From Treponema sp. (GTDB lineage: Bacteria > Spirochaetota > Spirochaetia > Treponematales > Breznakiellaceae): a stretch of 6,276 bases of DNA. This document shows, in pieces, positions 1 through 5,447 of this stretch. The stretch is taken from NCBI GenBank assembly GCA_031258265.1, contig JAIRNB010000329.1:1-6276 (forward strand). Direction: 5' to 3'. The notes below the pieces were generated by a model. It worked only from the letters and a program-made list of their open reading frames with translations. It was not told the origin of the DNA and made no database searches. Position 1 is the stretch's first letter. Each line of letters starts with the position of its first letter. A program made the translations under genes and the position numbers.

Positions 1-1
1 C

Positions 2-487
2 GAATTCCGGGTCCTGGAAGGGATCGAGCCGGACCTGCCGGCCGTAACGGCGGGCAAGCTCCTCCTCCTTTTGACGGAGTTTCGGTTCGTACTGGTGCAG
101 GATAGCCTTTTCGTACTGGGCCGCCTCGTCCAGGTAACGGGAAAGGACCTGGGTAAACTGTTTGTAACGGCCCGGGAAACGGCTGTCGGAAATGACGGCC
201 CCCAGCCCCTTGCCAACGGCCTGAACCCGTTTTTCGTCATCTTTGGTAAGGGGAAGGGTGATCTGGGAAAAAAGGACCTCGAAGATCCCCTGTCTTAGAC
301 TTTCCCGCTGTTCTTTGGGGGTCTTTTTTATGGCGTCTTCCAGGCTCCGGGAGGGATCTTCAAGGAATTCGTTGGCAATTTTCTTGCCCTGCTGCCTTGT
401 TTCAAACTGGCTGATGCTGTCCCTGTCACTTTTTACCGATTCGGTCCGCTCCAGGGCGATTTCCAATGCGGTTTTTATCCTTCCCAT
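2..487 (-). CDS. Conserved helical (coiled-coil) protein of unknown function, 3' end beyond the window
   Basis: The frame is open from ATG at 487 to the left edge, giving 162 N-terminal residues; the C-terminus is missing. The start is supported by AAGGAG at 495-500, seven bases upstream. The protein begins MGRIKTALEIALERTESVKS and is very rich in Glu, Lys, Arg and Gln, with long helical stretches and no signal peptide or membrane segment. The last visible part (residues about 122-162) is strongly charged, contains KLRQKEEELARRYGR, and looks like coiled coil. I associate this architecture with a conserved treponemal protein of unknown function, possibly the family named DUF6657, but I recall that label only loosely. 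No catalytic motif is visible. It is transcribed divergently from the symporter gene, and a good promoter lies just upstream. The reading frame is secure; the function is unknown. Confidence 0.8.
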   Translation of the reverse strand, partial: MGRIKTALEIALERTESVKSDRDSISQFETRQQGKKIANEFLEDPSRSLEDAIKKTPKEQRESLRQGIFEVLFSQITLPLTKDDEKRVQAVGKGLGAVISDSRFPGRYKQFTQVLSRYLDEAAQYEKAILHQYEPKLRQKEEELARRYGRQVRLDPFQDPEF

Positions 488-515
488 TGAGAAACTCCTT
501 CGTTTCCTTTAAAAT
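487..515 (+). promoter_or_regulatory. Sigma70-like promoter for the symporter gene
   Basis: TTGAGA (487-492, five of six) and TAAAAT (510-515, five of six) are separated by an ideal 17-base spacer. Transcription would start near 522, about 39 bases before the symporter ATG. The -35 box touches the first base of the divergent gene's start codon, and the -10 overlaps that gene's -10, so the two promoters should not be occupied together. Confidence 0.6.
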
Positions 516-539
516 ACGCAGAATGGATGTGAAATTCAA
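511..539 (-). promoter_or_regulatory. Sigma70-like promoter for the left-edge gene
   Basis: On the minus strand TTGAAT (539-534) is followed after exactly 17 bases by TATTTT (516-511), four of six matches in each box. The predicted start near 504 leaves a very short leader before the AAGGAG ribosome binding site. It overlaps the oppositely directed symporter promoter. Prediction from sequence only. Confidence 0.5.
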
Positions 540-560
540 GAAGAAAGAAAGGGGGAGCCT

Positions 561-2114
561 ATGGCAAATCTATTGACCCTTGTCGGAATAGGGGCCTATC
601 TGGTGACGATGATCGTTATTGGCCTTTGGTACGCCAGGAAAAGCAACGCAAATCCTGAGGAATACTTTTTGGCAAGCCGGGGATTTGGGCCCTGGGTGGC
701 GGCCCTTTCGGCGGAGGCTTCGGATATGTCCGGCTGGCTTCTCATGGGCCTGCCGGGGGTGGCCTATTTTACCGGTTATGGCGAGGCTTTTTGGACCGCC
801 CTGGGGCTTTTTATCGGCACCTGGGTCAACTGGGCGCTGGTAGCAAAGCGGCTCCGTTCCTATTCCCAAATAGCGGACAACGCTATTACCCTGCCCGAAT
901 TTTTCAGCAAACGTTTCCATGATAAAAAACGGGTACTCCTTGCCATTGCGGCGCTGATTAGCCTGCTGTTCTTCTCGATTTATGTGGGGGCCCAATTTAT
1001 CACCTTCGGCAAGCTTTTCAGTTACATCTTTAACGCCAACATGGTAGCCATGGTGATCCTGGGGGCGGCCCTGGTACTGGCCTATACGCTGTTGGGGGGC
1101 TTTATGGCCGTGGGGATGACCGACCTGATACAGGGGCTCCTCATGGTGGGGGCCCTGGTGCTGGTACTGGCCTTTGGGTTTTTCAACGCCGGCGGATTTT
1201 CCGGCATTGCCCAAAATCTGGCGAACTTTCCCCGGTTTACCGATTTCTTTGGCATCGCCACCCCTGTCCTGGAAAACAATGTGCAGAATGTAGTAAACGG
1301 CGTCCCCCAGTTTGGAGCCGGCGCGGATTATGGCATCCTCACTATTATTTCCACCATGGCCTGGGGGCTTGGGTACTTTGGCATGCCCCAGGTCCTTATC
1401 CGTTTTATGGCTATCAAGAAAACATCCCTTATCAGAACCAGCCGCAGCATCGCTGTTATCTGGTGTTTTATTGCCCAGACCGCGGCGGTACTCATCGGGA
1501 TTATTGGCCGCGCCTATCTGCCTGCCCTGCTGAGGACCGGTTCGGACGCGGAGAATATCTTTATTCACCTGGGGACCAGCTTCTTTCCGCCCTTTATCGC
1601 GGGGATCGTTATTTCCGGCATCCTAGCGGCGTCCATGAGTTCTTCCGACTCCTTCATGCTCATCGTGGCCTCTTCCCTGGCAAACGACATTTTTAAGGAT
1701 CTGTTCAAGAAAGACGCCAGTGAAGCGCTGGTTATGTGGGTAGCCCGGATCACCATGCTGGCGGTTACGATCTTTGGAATCTGTATCGCCCTGTCGGGAA
1801 ATCAGTCTATCTTCCGGGTAGTATCCTACGCCTGGGCCGGCTTGGGCGCCTGCTTCGGCCCCCTTATCCTTTTTAGCCTTTTCTGGAAAAGAACTACCCT
1901 GCCCGCGGCGGTAGCGGGAATGCTCTCCGGGGGTTTTATAGTAATACTGTGGAAGAATGTCCTCAGCAAACTTGGCGGCCCCTTCGCCATTTATGAGCTG
2001 CTCCCGGCCTTTGTCATTTCCGCCCTGGTAATTTTCTTCGTAAGCCTGGCCACCAGGAAACCATCAAAGGAAATCGAAGATGAATTTGAGCGGGCAAAGA
2101 TCACTGAGTTTTAA
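561..2114 (+). CDS. putP: Sodium/proline symporter (SSS family, PutP type)
   Basis: A 517-residue inner-membrane sodium:solute symporter with many hydrophobic segments, close in length to E. coli PutP (502). It aligns with PutP over its whole length. Diagnostic stretches are ASDMSGWLLMGLPG (residues 53-66), with Asp55 at the position of the PutP sodium-binding aspartate; NAITLPEFFSKRF (107-119); MAWGLGYFGMPQVLIRFMA (266-284); the TM9 stretch AASMSSSDS (356-364), whose Ser360/Ser361 match PutP Ser340/Thr341; and VSYAWAGLGACFGP (421-434). The start has a strong purine-rich ribosome binding site (AAGGGGGAG, 549-557). Residue 52 is Glu where E. coli has Gly, a variant I believe occurs in other PutP-like proteins. 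The gene is monocistronic with its own promoter. Proline is the most likely substrate, but SSS members differ in specificity, so the substrate is inferred. Confidence 0.92.
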   Translation: MANLLTLVGIGAYLVTMIVIGLWYARKSNANPEEYFLASRGFGPWVAALSAEASDMSGWLLMGLPGVAYFTGYGEAFWTALGLFIGTWVNWALVAKRLRSYSQIADNAITLPEFFSKRFHDKKRVLLAIAALISLLFFSIYVGAQFITFGKLFSYIFNANMVAMVILGAALVLAYTLLGGFMAVGMTDLIQGLLMVGALVLVLAFGFFNAGGFSGIAQNLANFPRFTDFFGIATPVLENNVQNVVNGVPQFGAGADYGILTIISTMAWGLGYFGMPQVLIRFMAIKKTSLIRTSRSIAVIWCFIAQTAAVLIGIIGRAYLPALLRTGSDAENIFIHLGTSFFPPFIAGIVISGILAASMSSSDSFMLIVASSLANDIFKDLFKKDASEALVMWVARITMLAVTIFGICIALSGNQSIFRVVSYAWAGLGACFGPLILFSLFWKRTTLPAAVAGMLSGGFIVILWKNVLSKLGGPFAIYELLPAFVISALVIFFVSLATRKPSKEIEDEFERAKITEF

Positions 2115-2130
2115 CACAGGGGAATATGAG

Positions 2131-2147
2131 CCGCTGCTTATCAGCGG
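2131..2147 (+). repeat. Short stem-loop 16 bp after the symporter stop codon
   Basis: CCGCTG (2131-2136) and CAGCGG (2142-2147) form a 6-bp perfect stem with a CTTAT loop. It lies where a terminator would be expected, but TATAACT rather than a T-run follows. It may protect the mRNA 3' end or act with Rho; it is not a canonical intrinsic terminator. Confidence 0.4.
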
Positions 2148-2161
2148 TATAACTATGAATC

Positions 2162-2198
2162 GAGTTGTTCAAAAATCAGCCGGGTTCTTGAACAAGTC
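2162..2198. repeat. Imperfect inverted repeat in the convergent gap
   Basis: TTGTTCAA (2165-2172) pairs perfectly with TTGAACAA (2188-2195) around a 15-base loop. Beyond one G/G mismatch the stem gains two more pairs (2162-2163 with 2197-2198). Its sequence resembles the GGA/TTTGT-type arms at 3400-3472, so both may belong to one dispersed palindromic family; that link is inference. Confidence 0.55.
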
Positions 2199-2224
2199 CA
2201 ATGTTACCTGGGATTCTGGGCGCG

Positions 2225-2245
2225 CGCAAACGCTGCGCGTTTGCG
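2225..2245. repeat. Perfect 9-bp stem, 3-base loop
   Basis: CGCAAACGC (2225-2233), loop TGC, GCGTTTGCG (2237-2245). It is a very stable hairpin between two converging genes, with no T-run on either strand directly after it. It could block readthrough from either side or be part of a repeated extragenic palindrome. Confidence 0.6.
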
Positions 2246-2259
2246 TATAATACGGCCGT

Positions 2260-2289
2260 AAAAAAACGGAACTGTGCCCTGCGGTCCCG
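2260..2289 (-). terminator. Likely intrinsic terminator of the fliS-flgN unit
   Basis: On the minus strand, 15 bases after the FlgN-like stop codon, CGGGAC (2289-2284) pairs with GTTCCG (2272-2267), with one G-U pair and an 11-base loop, and is followed immediately by seven T residues (2266-2260). The stem is modest, but the T-run and position fit well. Confidence 0.5.
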
Positions 2290-2303
2290 CGCCGCTAAAA
2301 AAC

Positions 2304-2792
2304 TTATCCGGTAATGTCTATCAGCGCGGGGGCGGCGGGGCGGTTTTTGGCAGAATAAGCTCCCCCGGAACGGTAGGGGTTGGCCCGCAGGGTTTCTATT
2401 TCCGCCCGGATTTCCGCCATGCGCCGGGAGAGGAGGTCCTTGTTCCGGCCGGAGCGGAGCGCCGCCTCTTTTTTTAAACCCTCCAGGGCGGATTTAAGGC
2501 CGCGGATTTCGCCGGTCTTGCCGGACCCCGATCCTCCGGCGGCCCGGTACATTTCATCCAGGGGGTCAATAACCTTCTGGATGGCAAAAATATCCGCCAC
2601 GATCTTTTCTTCAAGCTCCACATGGGCAATAAGCTGTTCCGCGCTGCCCGTCTCTATGACATCCTTCTGTTTATCCAGTTCTTCAAGATAGGCACGAAAA
2701 TGATCCCGCTGCTCCACAAGGAGGGCCCGGAAACGCCTGAGGATGGCTACCCGTTGGTCTAATTCTTCCCGGCTAAGCTGGAATTCCGCCAT
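2304..2792 (-). CDS. FlgN-like flagellar export chaperone
   Basis: A 162-residue, almost entirely helical acidic/basic protein. FlgN-family chaperones bind the hook-filament junction proteins FlgK and FlgL before export. What is seen: a long helix with VEQRDHFRAYLEELDKQKDV (residues about 26-45), then GSAEQLIAHVELEEKIV, the family's characteristic pattern of a small-residue turn followed by a Glu-rich segment, and a second helical block, AALRSGRNKDLLSRRMAEIR (residues about 111-130). The tail ends in ALIDITG. The ATG at 2792 is preferred because AGGGGG, overlapping the fliS TAG stop, sits seven bases upstream. An ATG ten codons earlier lies inside fliS and has no comparable site. It starts 10 bases after fliS, so the two genes are certainly co-transcribed. 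FlgN proteins diverge strongly; the assignment rests on helix pattern, length and context. Confidence 0.65.
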   Translation of the reverse strand: MAEFQLSREELDQRVAILRRFRALLVEQRDHFRAYLEELDKQKDVIETGSAEQLIAHVELEEKIVADIFAIQKVIDPLDEMYRAAGGSGSGKTGEIRGLKSALEGLKKEAALRSGRNKDLLSRRMAEIRAEIETLRANPYRSGGAYSAKNRPAAPALIDITG

Positions 2793-2802
2793 ACCGCGCC
2801 CC

Positions 2803-3249
2803 CTAACCGGCGATATTAACACCGGCGGCCGGACGGTTCATCGGTTCCACGGGATTTTTGGCGGCTACTTGGGCCCAGGCGCCCCGAAGCTCGTATACCA
2901 TATTCCTGACAACGGTGATCTGCCGCTGGTCCTGTTTCACGTTGGCCGCCAGGAGTTCCTGGTTGAACCATGAATACAGGGAGAAAAGATTCTTGGCGAT
3001 TTCACCGCCCCGTTCAAAATCCAGGGATGCCATCAATTCGGTGAAGATTTCCTGGGCTTTAAGAATGGCCTTGTTGATCTTCTCGATCCGCCCGGGGTCC
3101 TTTTTCCCCGTGGAATTCAAACCGAGCAGTTCAAGGCTCCGGTCAAGCTGTTTTACCGCCTCATCGTAAAGCATGATAACGAGCTGGCCCTGACTTGCCG
3201 TTTTGACTCTTGTCTCCCGGTATGCGGATACCTGGTTAGTATATGCCAA
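2803..3249 (-). CDS. fliS: Flagellin export chaperone FliS, TTG start
   Basis: FliS binds the C-terminus of newly made flagellin in the cytoplasm, stops premature polymerisation and delivers it to the flagellar export apparatus. The 148-residue product has normal family length. It shows the N-terminal signature NQVSAYRETRVKTASQGQLV (residues 5-24) running into IMLYDEAVKQLDRSLELL, the central FTELMASLDFERGGEIAKNL (69-88) continuing as FSLYSWFNQEL, and a C-terminal helix with ELRGAW (120-125). A TTG start is chosen: GGAGGGG (3262-3256) lies six bases before TTG at 3249, and the product then begins MAYTNQ, as FliS proteins usually do. The ATG at 3264 overlaps that ribosome binding site and has none of its own. 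The downstream FlgN-like gene supports a flagellar chaperone operon. Spirochaete flagella are periplasmic. No sigma28-type promoter was found upstream. Confidence 0.92.
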   Translation of the reverse strand: MAYTNQVSAYRETRVKTASQGQLVIMLYDEAVKQLDRSLELLGLNSTGKKDPGRIEKINKAILKAQEIFTELMASLDFERGGEIAKNLFSLYSWFNQELLAANVKQDQRQITVVRNMVYELRGAWAQVAAKNPVEPMNRPAAGVNIAG

Positions 3250-3270
3250 AATAATCCCCTCCATGAGATT

Positions 3271-3324
3271 GGACGCCTGTCCGTCCTATCGATCCCTCTT
3301 TTCCAAGCCGGCCTGAAAGGGCCG
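3271..3324. repeat. Two small hairpins in the fliS leader
   Basis: GGAC-GCCT-GTCC (3271-3282) sits just upstream of the fliS ribosome binding site. CGGCCT-GAAA-GGGCCG (3309-3324, one T-G pair, GAAA loop on the plus strand) lies further up. Both are short; they could shape the fliS 5' leader or be chance. Confidence 0.35.
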
Positions 3325-3399
3325 CATAAGACAAGCCAGGGAACCGCGCGAAAATACATAAACACAGGACCATGCTGTTTCCTTATTTTTAAGCGCCCA

Positions 3400-3472
3400 G
3401 GAGTTTGTTGCGCTTCGCGCCTAAATAAGGTATAAATATTCACATAGTGAATATTTATACCTTACAAACTCC
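3400..3472. repeat. Nested inverted repeat: 9-bp outer arms, 4-bp hairpin and perfect 18-bp palindrome
   Basis: The outer arms GGAGTTTGT (3400-3408) and ACAAACTCC (3464-3472) are perfectly complementary. Inside are GCGC-TTC-GCGC (3410-3420) and a perfect 18-bp inverted repeat, TAAGGTATAAATATTCAC (3426-3443), with loop ATA and its exact complement at 3447-3464. As single-stranded nucleic acid this is a three-way junction; as duplex DNA it could extrude a cruciform. A third element, CCTTATTT (3381-3388), is complementary to AAATAAGG (3423-3430) and could compete with the long stem. No gene overlaps it. It could be a MITE/REP-type repeat, a structured RNA or a protein-binding site. Confidence 0.85.
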
Positions 3473-3476
3473 GAAA

Positions 3477-3557
3477 GCAGCCCAATAATCGTGATTTTTT
3501 GCTCAGGGCGGCTTTGCCGCCCCTTTATGCAAAAAATCTACAAGTGCAACAGGCTGC
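3477..3557. repeat. Second nested inverted repeat, with a GGGCGGC-TTT-GCCGCCC core
   Basis: Arms nest from outside in: GCAGCC (3477-3482) with GGCTGC (3552-3557); GATTTTTTGC (3493-3502) with GCAAAAAATC (3529-3538), ten perfect pairs; and GGGCGGC (3506-3512) with GCCGCCC (3516-3522) around TTT. It starts five bases after the preceding nested repeat and has a similar plan: long arms enclosing a GC-rich hairpin with a three-base loop. On the plus strand no T-run follows the core. Confidence 0.8.
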
Positions 3558-3561
3558 CAGT

Positions 3562-3610
3562 GTCCTTATAAACTTATCGGCCTGTGAAATTTCAACATAA
3601 GGACTTTTTT
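3562..3610 (+). terminator. Terminator-like hairpin on the plus strand with no plus-strand gene before it
   Basis: GTCCTTAT (3562-3569) pairs perfectly with ATAAGGAC (3597-3604) and six T residues follow directly (3605-3610). The loop is long (27 bases) but contains the palindrome TGAAATTTCA (3585-3594). No plus-strand coding sequence precedes it, so it may end a non-coding transcript covering the repeat cluster, or be chance. Confidence 0.35.
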
Positions 3611-3611
3611 G

Positions 3612-3632
3612 AAAAACAGCGGTTTCCACCGC
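3612..3632 (-). terminator. Intrinsic terminator of the aldo/keto reductase gene
   Basis: On the minus strand GCGGT (3632-3628), loop GGAA, ACCGC (3623-3619), then TG and five T residues (3616-3612). It lies about 40 bases after the reductase stop codon. The stem is short but GC-rich, and the tetraloop is of the stable GNRA type. Confidence 0.6.
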
Positions 3633-3674
3633 CCGGCCGGAGGACACAGGGCAAAGAATCCGCCGCCGGCTGTT

Positions 3675-4673
3675 TTACTTTGCGGCATTTTCGACTGCCC
3701 GCGCATCCTTCCGCATGGTCTCAATATCCGCGCTTTCCAGGGTAATGCCGCCGCCCTTGACGTTTTCCTCAATCTGGGCGGTGGTCCTGGCGCCAACCAT
3801 GACATTCACGTTGGACCCGTTCCCCTGGGCGGCAGTCCAGGCTACCACCAAGTTGGTCATGGTACAGCCGTACTTTTTACAGAGGGGTGCCCATTTTTCC
3901 GAAAGTTCCGTGATCCTGGGGAGGAATTCCGGTTTGTACCACTTGATACCCGCCTTGGCCCGGCCCATGTTCACCGGATCTCCGGTCTTATACTTCCCCG
4001 TCAGGGCGCCCCGTTCCAGGGGAGAATAACACTGGAAGGTAACACCATGCCGGTCACAGAGTTCAAAAAGTTCATCCCCTTTGGCCTGGTCCAGCATGCT
4101 GTACTTTTCCTGAATCAGATCCAACTGCCCGGATCTAAGATATTCCCTAAAATTATCAGCGTTTACATTCGAAGCACCGATGGCCCGGATCTTTCCCTCC
4201 TCCTTGGCCTTAAGGAGGAAACCCATGGTCTCGCTAATGGGTACGGGAAAATCCGGCAGAGACTGCCAGTGGACGATATAGATGTCGATATAGTCCGTTC
4301 CCAGCCGTTTAAGGCTCCGCTCAAGCTCCACCGCCAGGCTCGCGGCGCTGGTATTCCGCCGCAATGTGATCCCGTCCCGCTCCATGTGGAAGGAACCTTC
4401 CTCGATGTCCCAGCGGAGTCCGCATTTGGTAGAAAGGATATAGTCCCCCCGCCGCCCTTTCAGGGCCGTACCAGCTATTTCCTCACTGTGGCCCAGGCCG
4501 TATGCCGGGGCGGTGTCCAGCAGGTTTATCCCCAGTTCCCGGGCCCGGTGGATAGTCCTAATCGATTCCGAATCATCGCTGGGCCCCCAGCTGCTGTCGC
4601 CGCCTATTGCCCAGGCGCCGATACCCACGGCGGAAACCTGGATTCCCGATTTACCAATGTACATTTGTTTCAT
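3675..4673 (-). CDS. Aldo/keto reductase, NADP(H)-dependent
   Basis: A 332-residue cytoplasmic TIM-barrel oxidoreductase of the aldo/keto reductase superfamily, reducing aldehydes or ketones. The catalytic tetrad is visible: Asp53 and Tyr58 in LLDTAPAYGLGHSEE (residues 51-65), Lys83 in STKCG, and His135 in IYIVHWQ. Cofactor-site motifs are IGASNV (165-170) with Ser168/Asn169, Gln188 in LIQEKYS, YSPLERGALTGKY (216-228) and VGARTTAQIEEN (293-304). N-terminal GKSGIQVSAVGIGAWAIGG (7-25) is typical of bacterial general-type members (YghZ/IolS-like). The ATG at 4673 has AGGAG six bases upstream. The COG1751-type gene lies 74 bases upstream on the same strand, suggesting one operon. The physiological substrate cannot be read from the sequence. 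Confidence 0.92.
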   Translation of the reverse strand: MKQMYIGKSGIQVSAVGIGAWAIGGDSSWGPSDDSESIRTIHRARELGINLLDTAPAYGLGHSEEIAGTALKGRRGDYILSTKCGLRWDIEEGSFHMERDGITLRRNTSAASLAVELERSLKRLGTDYIDIYIVHWQSLPDFPVPISETMGFLLKAKEEGKIRAIGASNVNADNFREYLRSGQLDLIQEKYSMLDQAKGDELFELCDRHGVTFQCYSPLERGALTGKYKTGDPVNMGRAKAGIKWYKPEFLPRITELSEKWAPLCKKYGCTMTNLVVAWTAAQGNGSNVNVMVGARTTAQIEENVKGGGITLESADIETMRKDARAVENAAK

Positions 4674-4723
4674 TTACAACTCCTATGACGAATGATATTC
4701 CGGCAGCCATGAGCCGCCGCGGT

Positions 4724-4738
4724 CCCGCCACGGGCGGG
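4724..4738. repeat. GC-rich hairpin between two minus-strand genes
   Basis: CCCGCC (4724-4729), loop ACG, GGCGGG (4733-4738). It sits 10 bases after the COG1751-type stop codon and about 40 before the reductase ribosome binding site. No T-run follows on the minus strand, so it probably stabilises or attenuates rather than terminates; this would set unequal expression of the two genes. Confidence 0.5.
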
Positions 4739-4747
4739 GGCCTAAAT

Positions 4748-5311
4748 TCAAAACAGGTTTGGTTTGCAAAGGATCTCATGTATCCGGGTTTCAAAAACGC
4801 TGTGGGAATAACCGGGACTTATAAGCGCCGCCGTATCCGCCCCCCGCCCGGACCCGCCAACGGCGATAAGCGGCCTGCCGTAGCCGGTATACCCCCCATC
4901 CAGGGCCATGATCGCGATTTCCACACAAACTTTTGTCCCCTGGCCCAGCATACGCAGGGTATGGGCGATAACCTCCACTGGATAGGCCCCCTGGAATTTA
5001 CGGCTGATACCCCGCTCGGTTCCACTTAGCGCATGGGCGGCGGTACAAATACGGATCCCCGCCTCCTCCAGCCGCCTCCGGACAGCGTCGTCCATCTCAT
5101 TTTCCCCGTCATGCACAAAGCCGTTCACATGGGAGACACAGACTAAAGACCCTGTATAACCGGCTTTGCGGGTCTCTTCCAGAAGAATCTCCACGGTTTG
5201 TCCGGTATTGGAGGCTGCTACAATGGTGGAAATACCGCGTTTTACGGCCTCCGCCGCGGCTGTCTCCATTACGGCCCTGGTATTAGCGGGGCCGGGACTG
5301 GTGAAATACAT
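4748..5311 (-). CDS. Stand-alone pyruvate kinase C-terminal alpha/beta-domain protein (COG1751 type)
   Basis: A 187-residue protein matching the fold of the regulatory C-terminal domain of pyruvate kinase but without the catalytic barrel, the usual size for this poorly characterised family. Seen: ETAAAEAVKRGISTIVAASN (residues 16-35) leading into a Thr-Gly turn (TGQT, 36-39), GENEMDD (69-75), HALSGTERGISRKFQGAYPV (93-112), LRMLGQGTKVCVEIAIMALD (119-138) and the Gly-rich IAVGGSGRGADTA (149-161). The conserved Ser/Thr/Gly turns could bind a phosphate or nucleotide; that is inference. The ATG at 5311 is supported by GGAGGGAG just upstream. It is the first gene of a likely two-gene unit with the aldo/keto reductase. 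No biochemical role is established that I know of. Confidence 0.82.
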   Translation of the reverse strand: MYFTSPGPANTRAVMETAAAEAVKRGISTIVAASNTGQTVEILLEETRKAGYTGSLVCVSHVNGFVHDGENEMDDAVRRRLEEAGIRICTAAHALSGTERGISRKFQGAYPVEVIAHTLRMLGQGTKVCVEIAIMALDGGYTGYGRPLIAVGGSGRGADTAALISPGYSHSVFETRIHEILCKPNLF

Positions 5312-5375
5312 AAACTCCCTCCAACTTTTTGCAGGCTAAATTCACGGCAGCCGGCAGGCAAAAATCTACCTCCCA

Positions 5376-5388
5376 AAACCGAAGGTTT
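5376..5388. repeat. Small hairpin upstream of the COG1751-type gene
   Basis: AAACC-GAA-GGTTT, a 5-bp perfect stem in the leader or promoter region of the minus-strand gene. It is short and may be chance. No convincing promoter for that gene was found in 5312-5440. Confidence 0.3.
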
Positions 5389-5413
5389 AGAAAGGTCCCG
5401 GTTTACTTGAATT

Positions 5414-5430
5414 TCCCCGCGAATCGCGGG
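5414..5430. repeat. Hairpin CCCGCG-AAT-CGCGGG in the divergent gap
   Basis: Six perfect GC pairs around AAT, extended by TT/AA after a bulged C on the left arm. It lies midway between the divergent COG1751-type and tautomerase genes and could separate their regulatory regions or bind a dimeric protein. Confidence 0.5.
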
Positions 5431-5447
5431 AATATAAATCCAGAGTA

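Noticed and set aside
570..1568. A 332-codon open frame on the minus strand
   Set aside because: It is the antisense shadow of the symporter gene; the product is rich in Gly, His, Lys and Gln with no recognisable motif.
2246..2251. A perfect TATAAT as a promoter -10 box
   Set aside because: No -35-like hexamer stands 16-18 bases upstream, and it is flanked by converging gene ends with no gene to drive. It is an incidental match next to a hairpin.
3283..3296. A sigma28 flagellar promoter (ATCGATAG on the minus strand) for fliS
   Set aside because: It only partly resembles the GCCGATAA box, and no TAAA lies 15 bases upstream.
3153..3443. A 96-codon minus-strand frame upstream of fliS
   Set aside because: It overlaps the start of fliS in another frame and runs through the inverted-repeat cluster. 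No ribosome binding site or protein-like pattern is seen.
3400..3557. A retron or CRISPR interpretation of the repeat cluster
   Set aside because: There is no reverse transcriptase, cas gene or regularly spaced direct repeat in the window. The repeats are inverted and nested, not spaced arrays.
3609..4688. A 359-codon open frame on the plus strand
   Set aside because: It lies antisense to the aldo/keto reductase, whose catalytic tetrad and cofactor motifs are intact. The antisense product is rich in Pro/Gly/His without domain patterns and has no suitable ribosome binding site.
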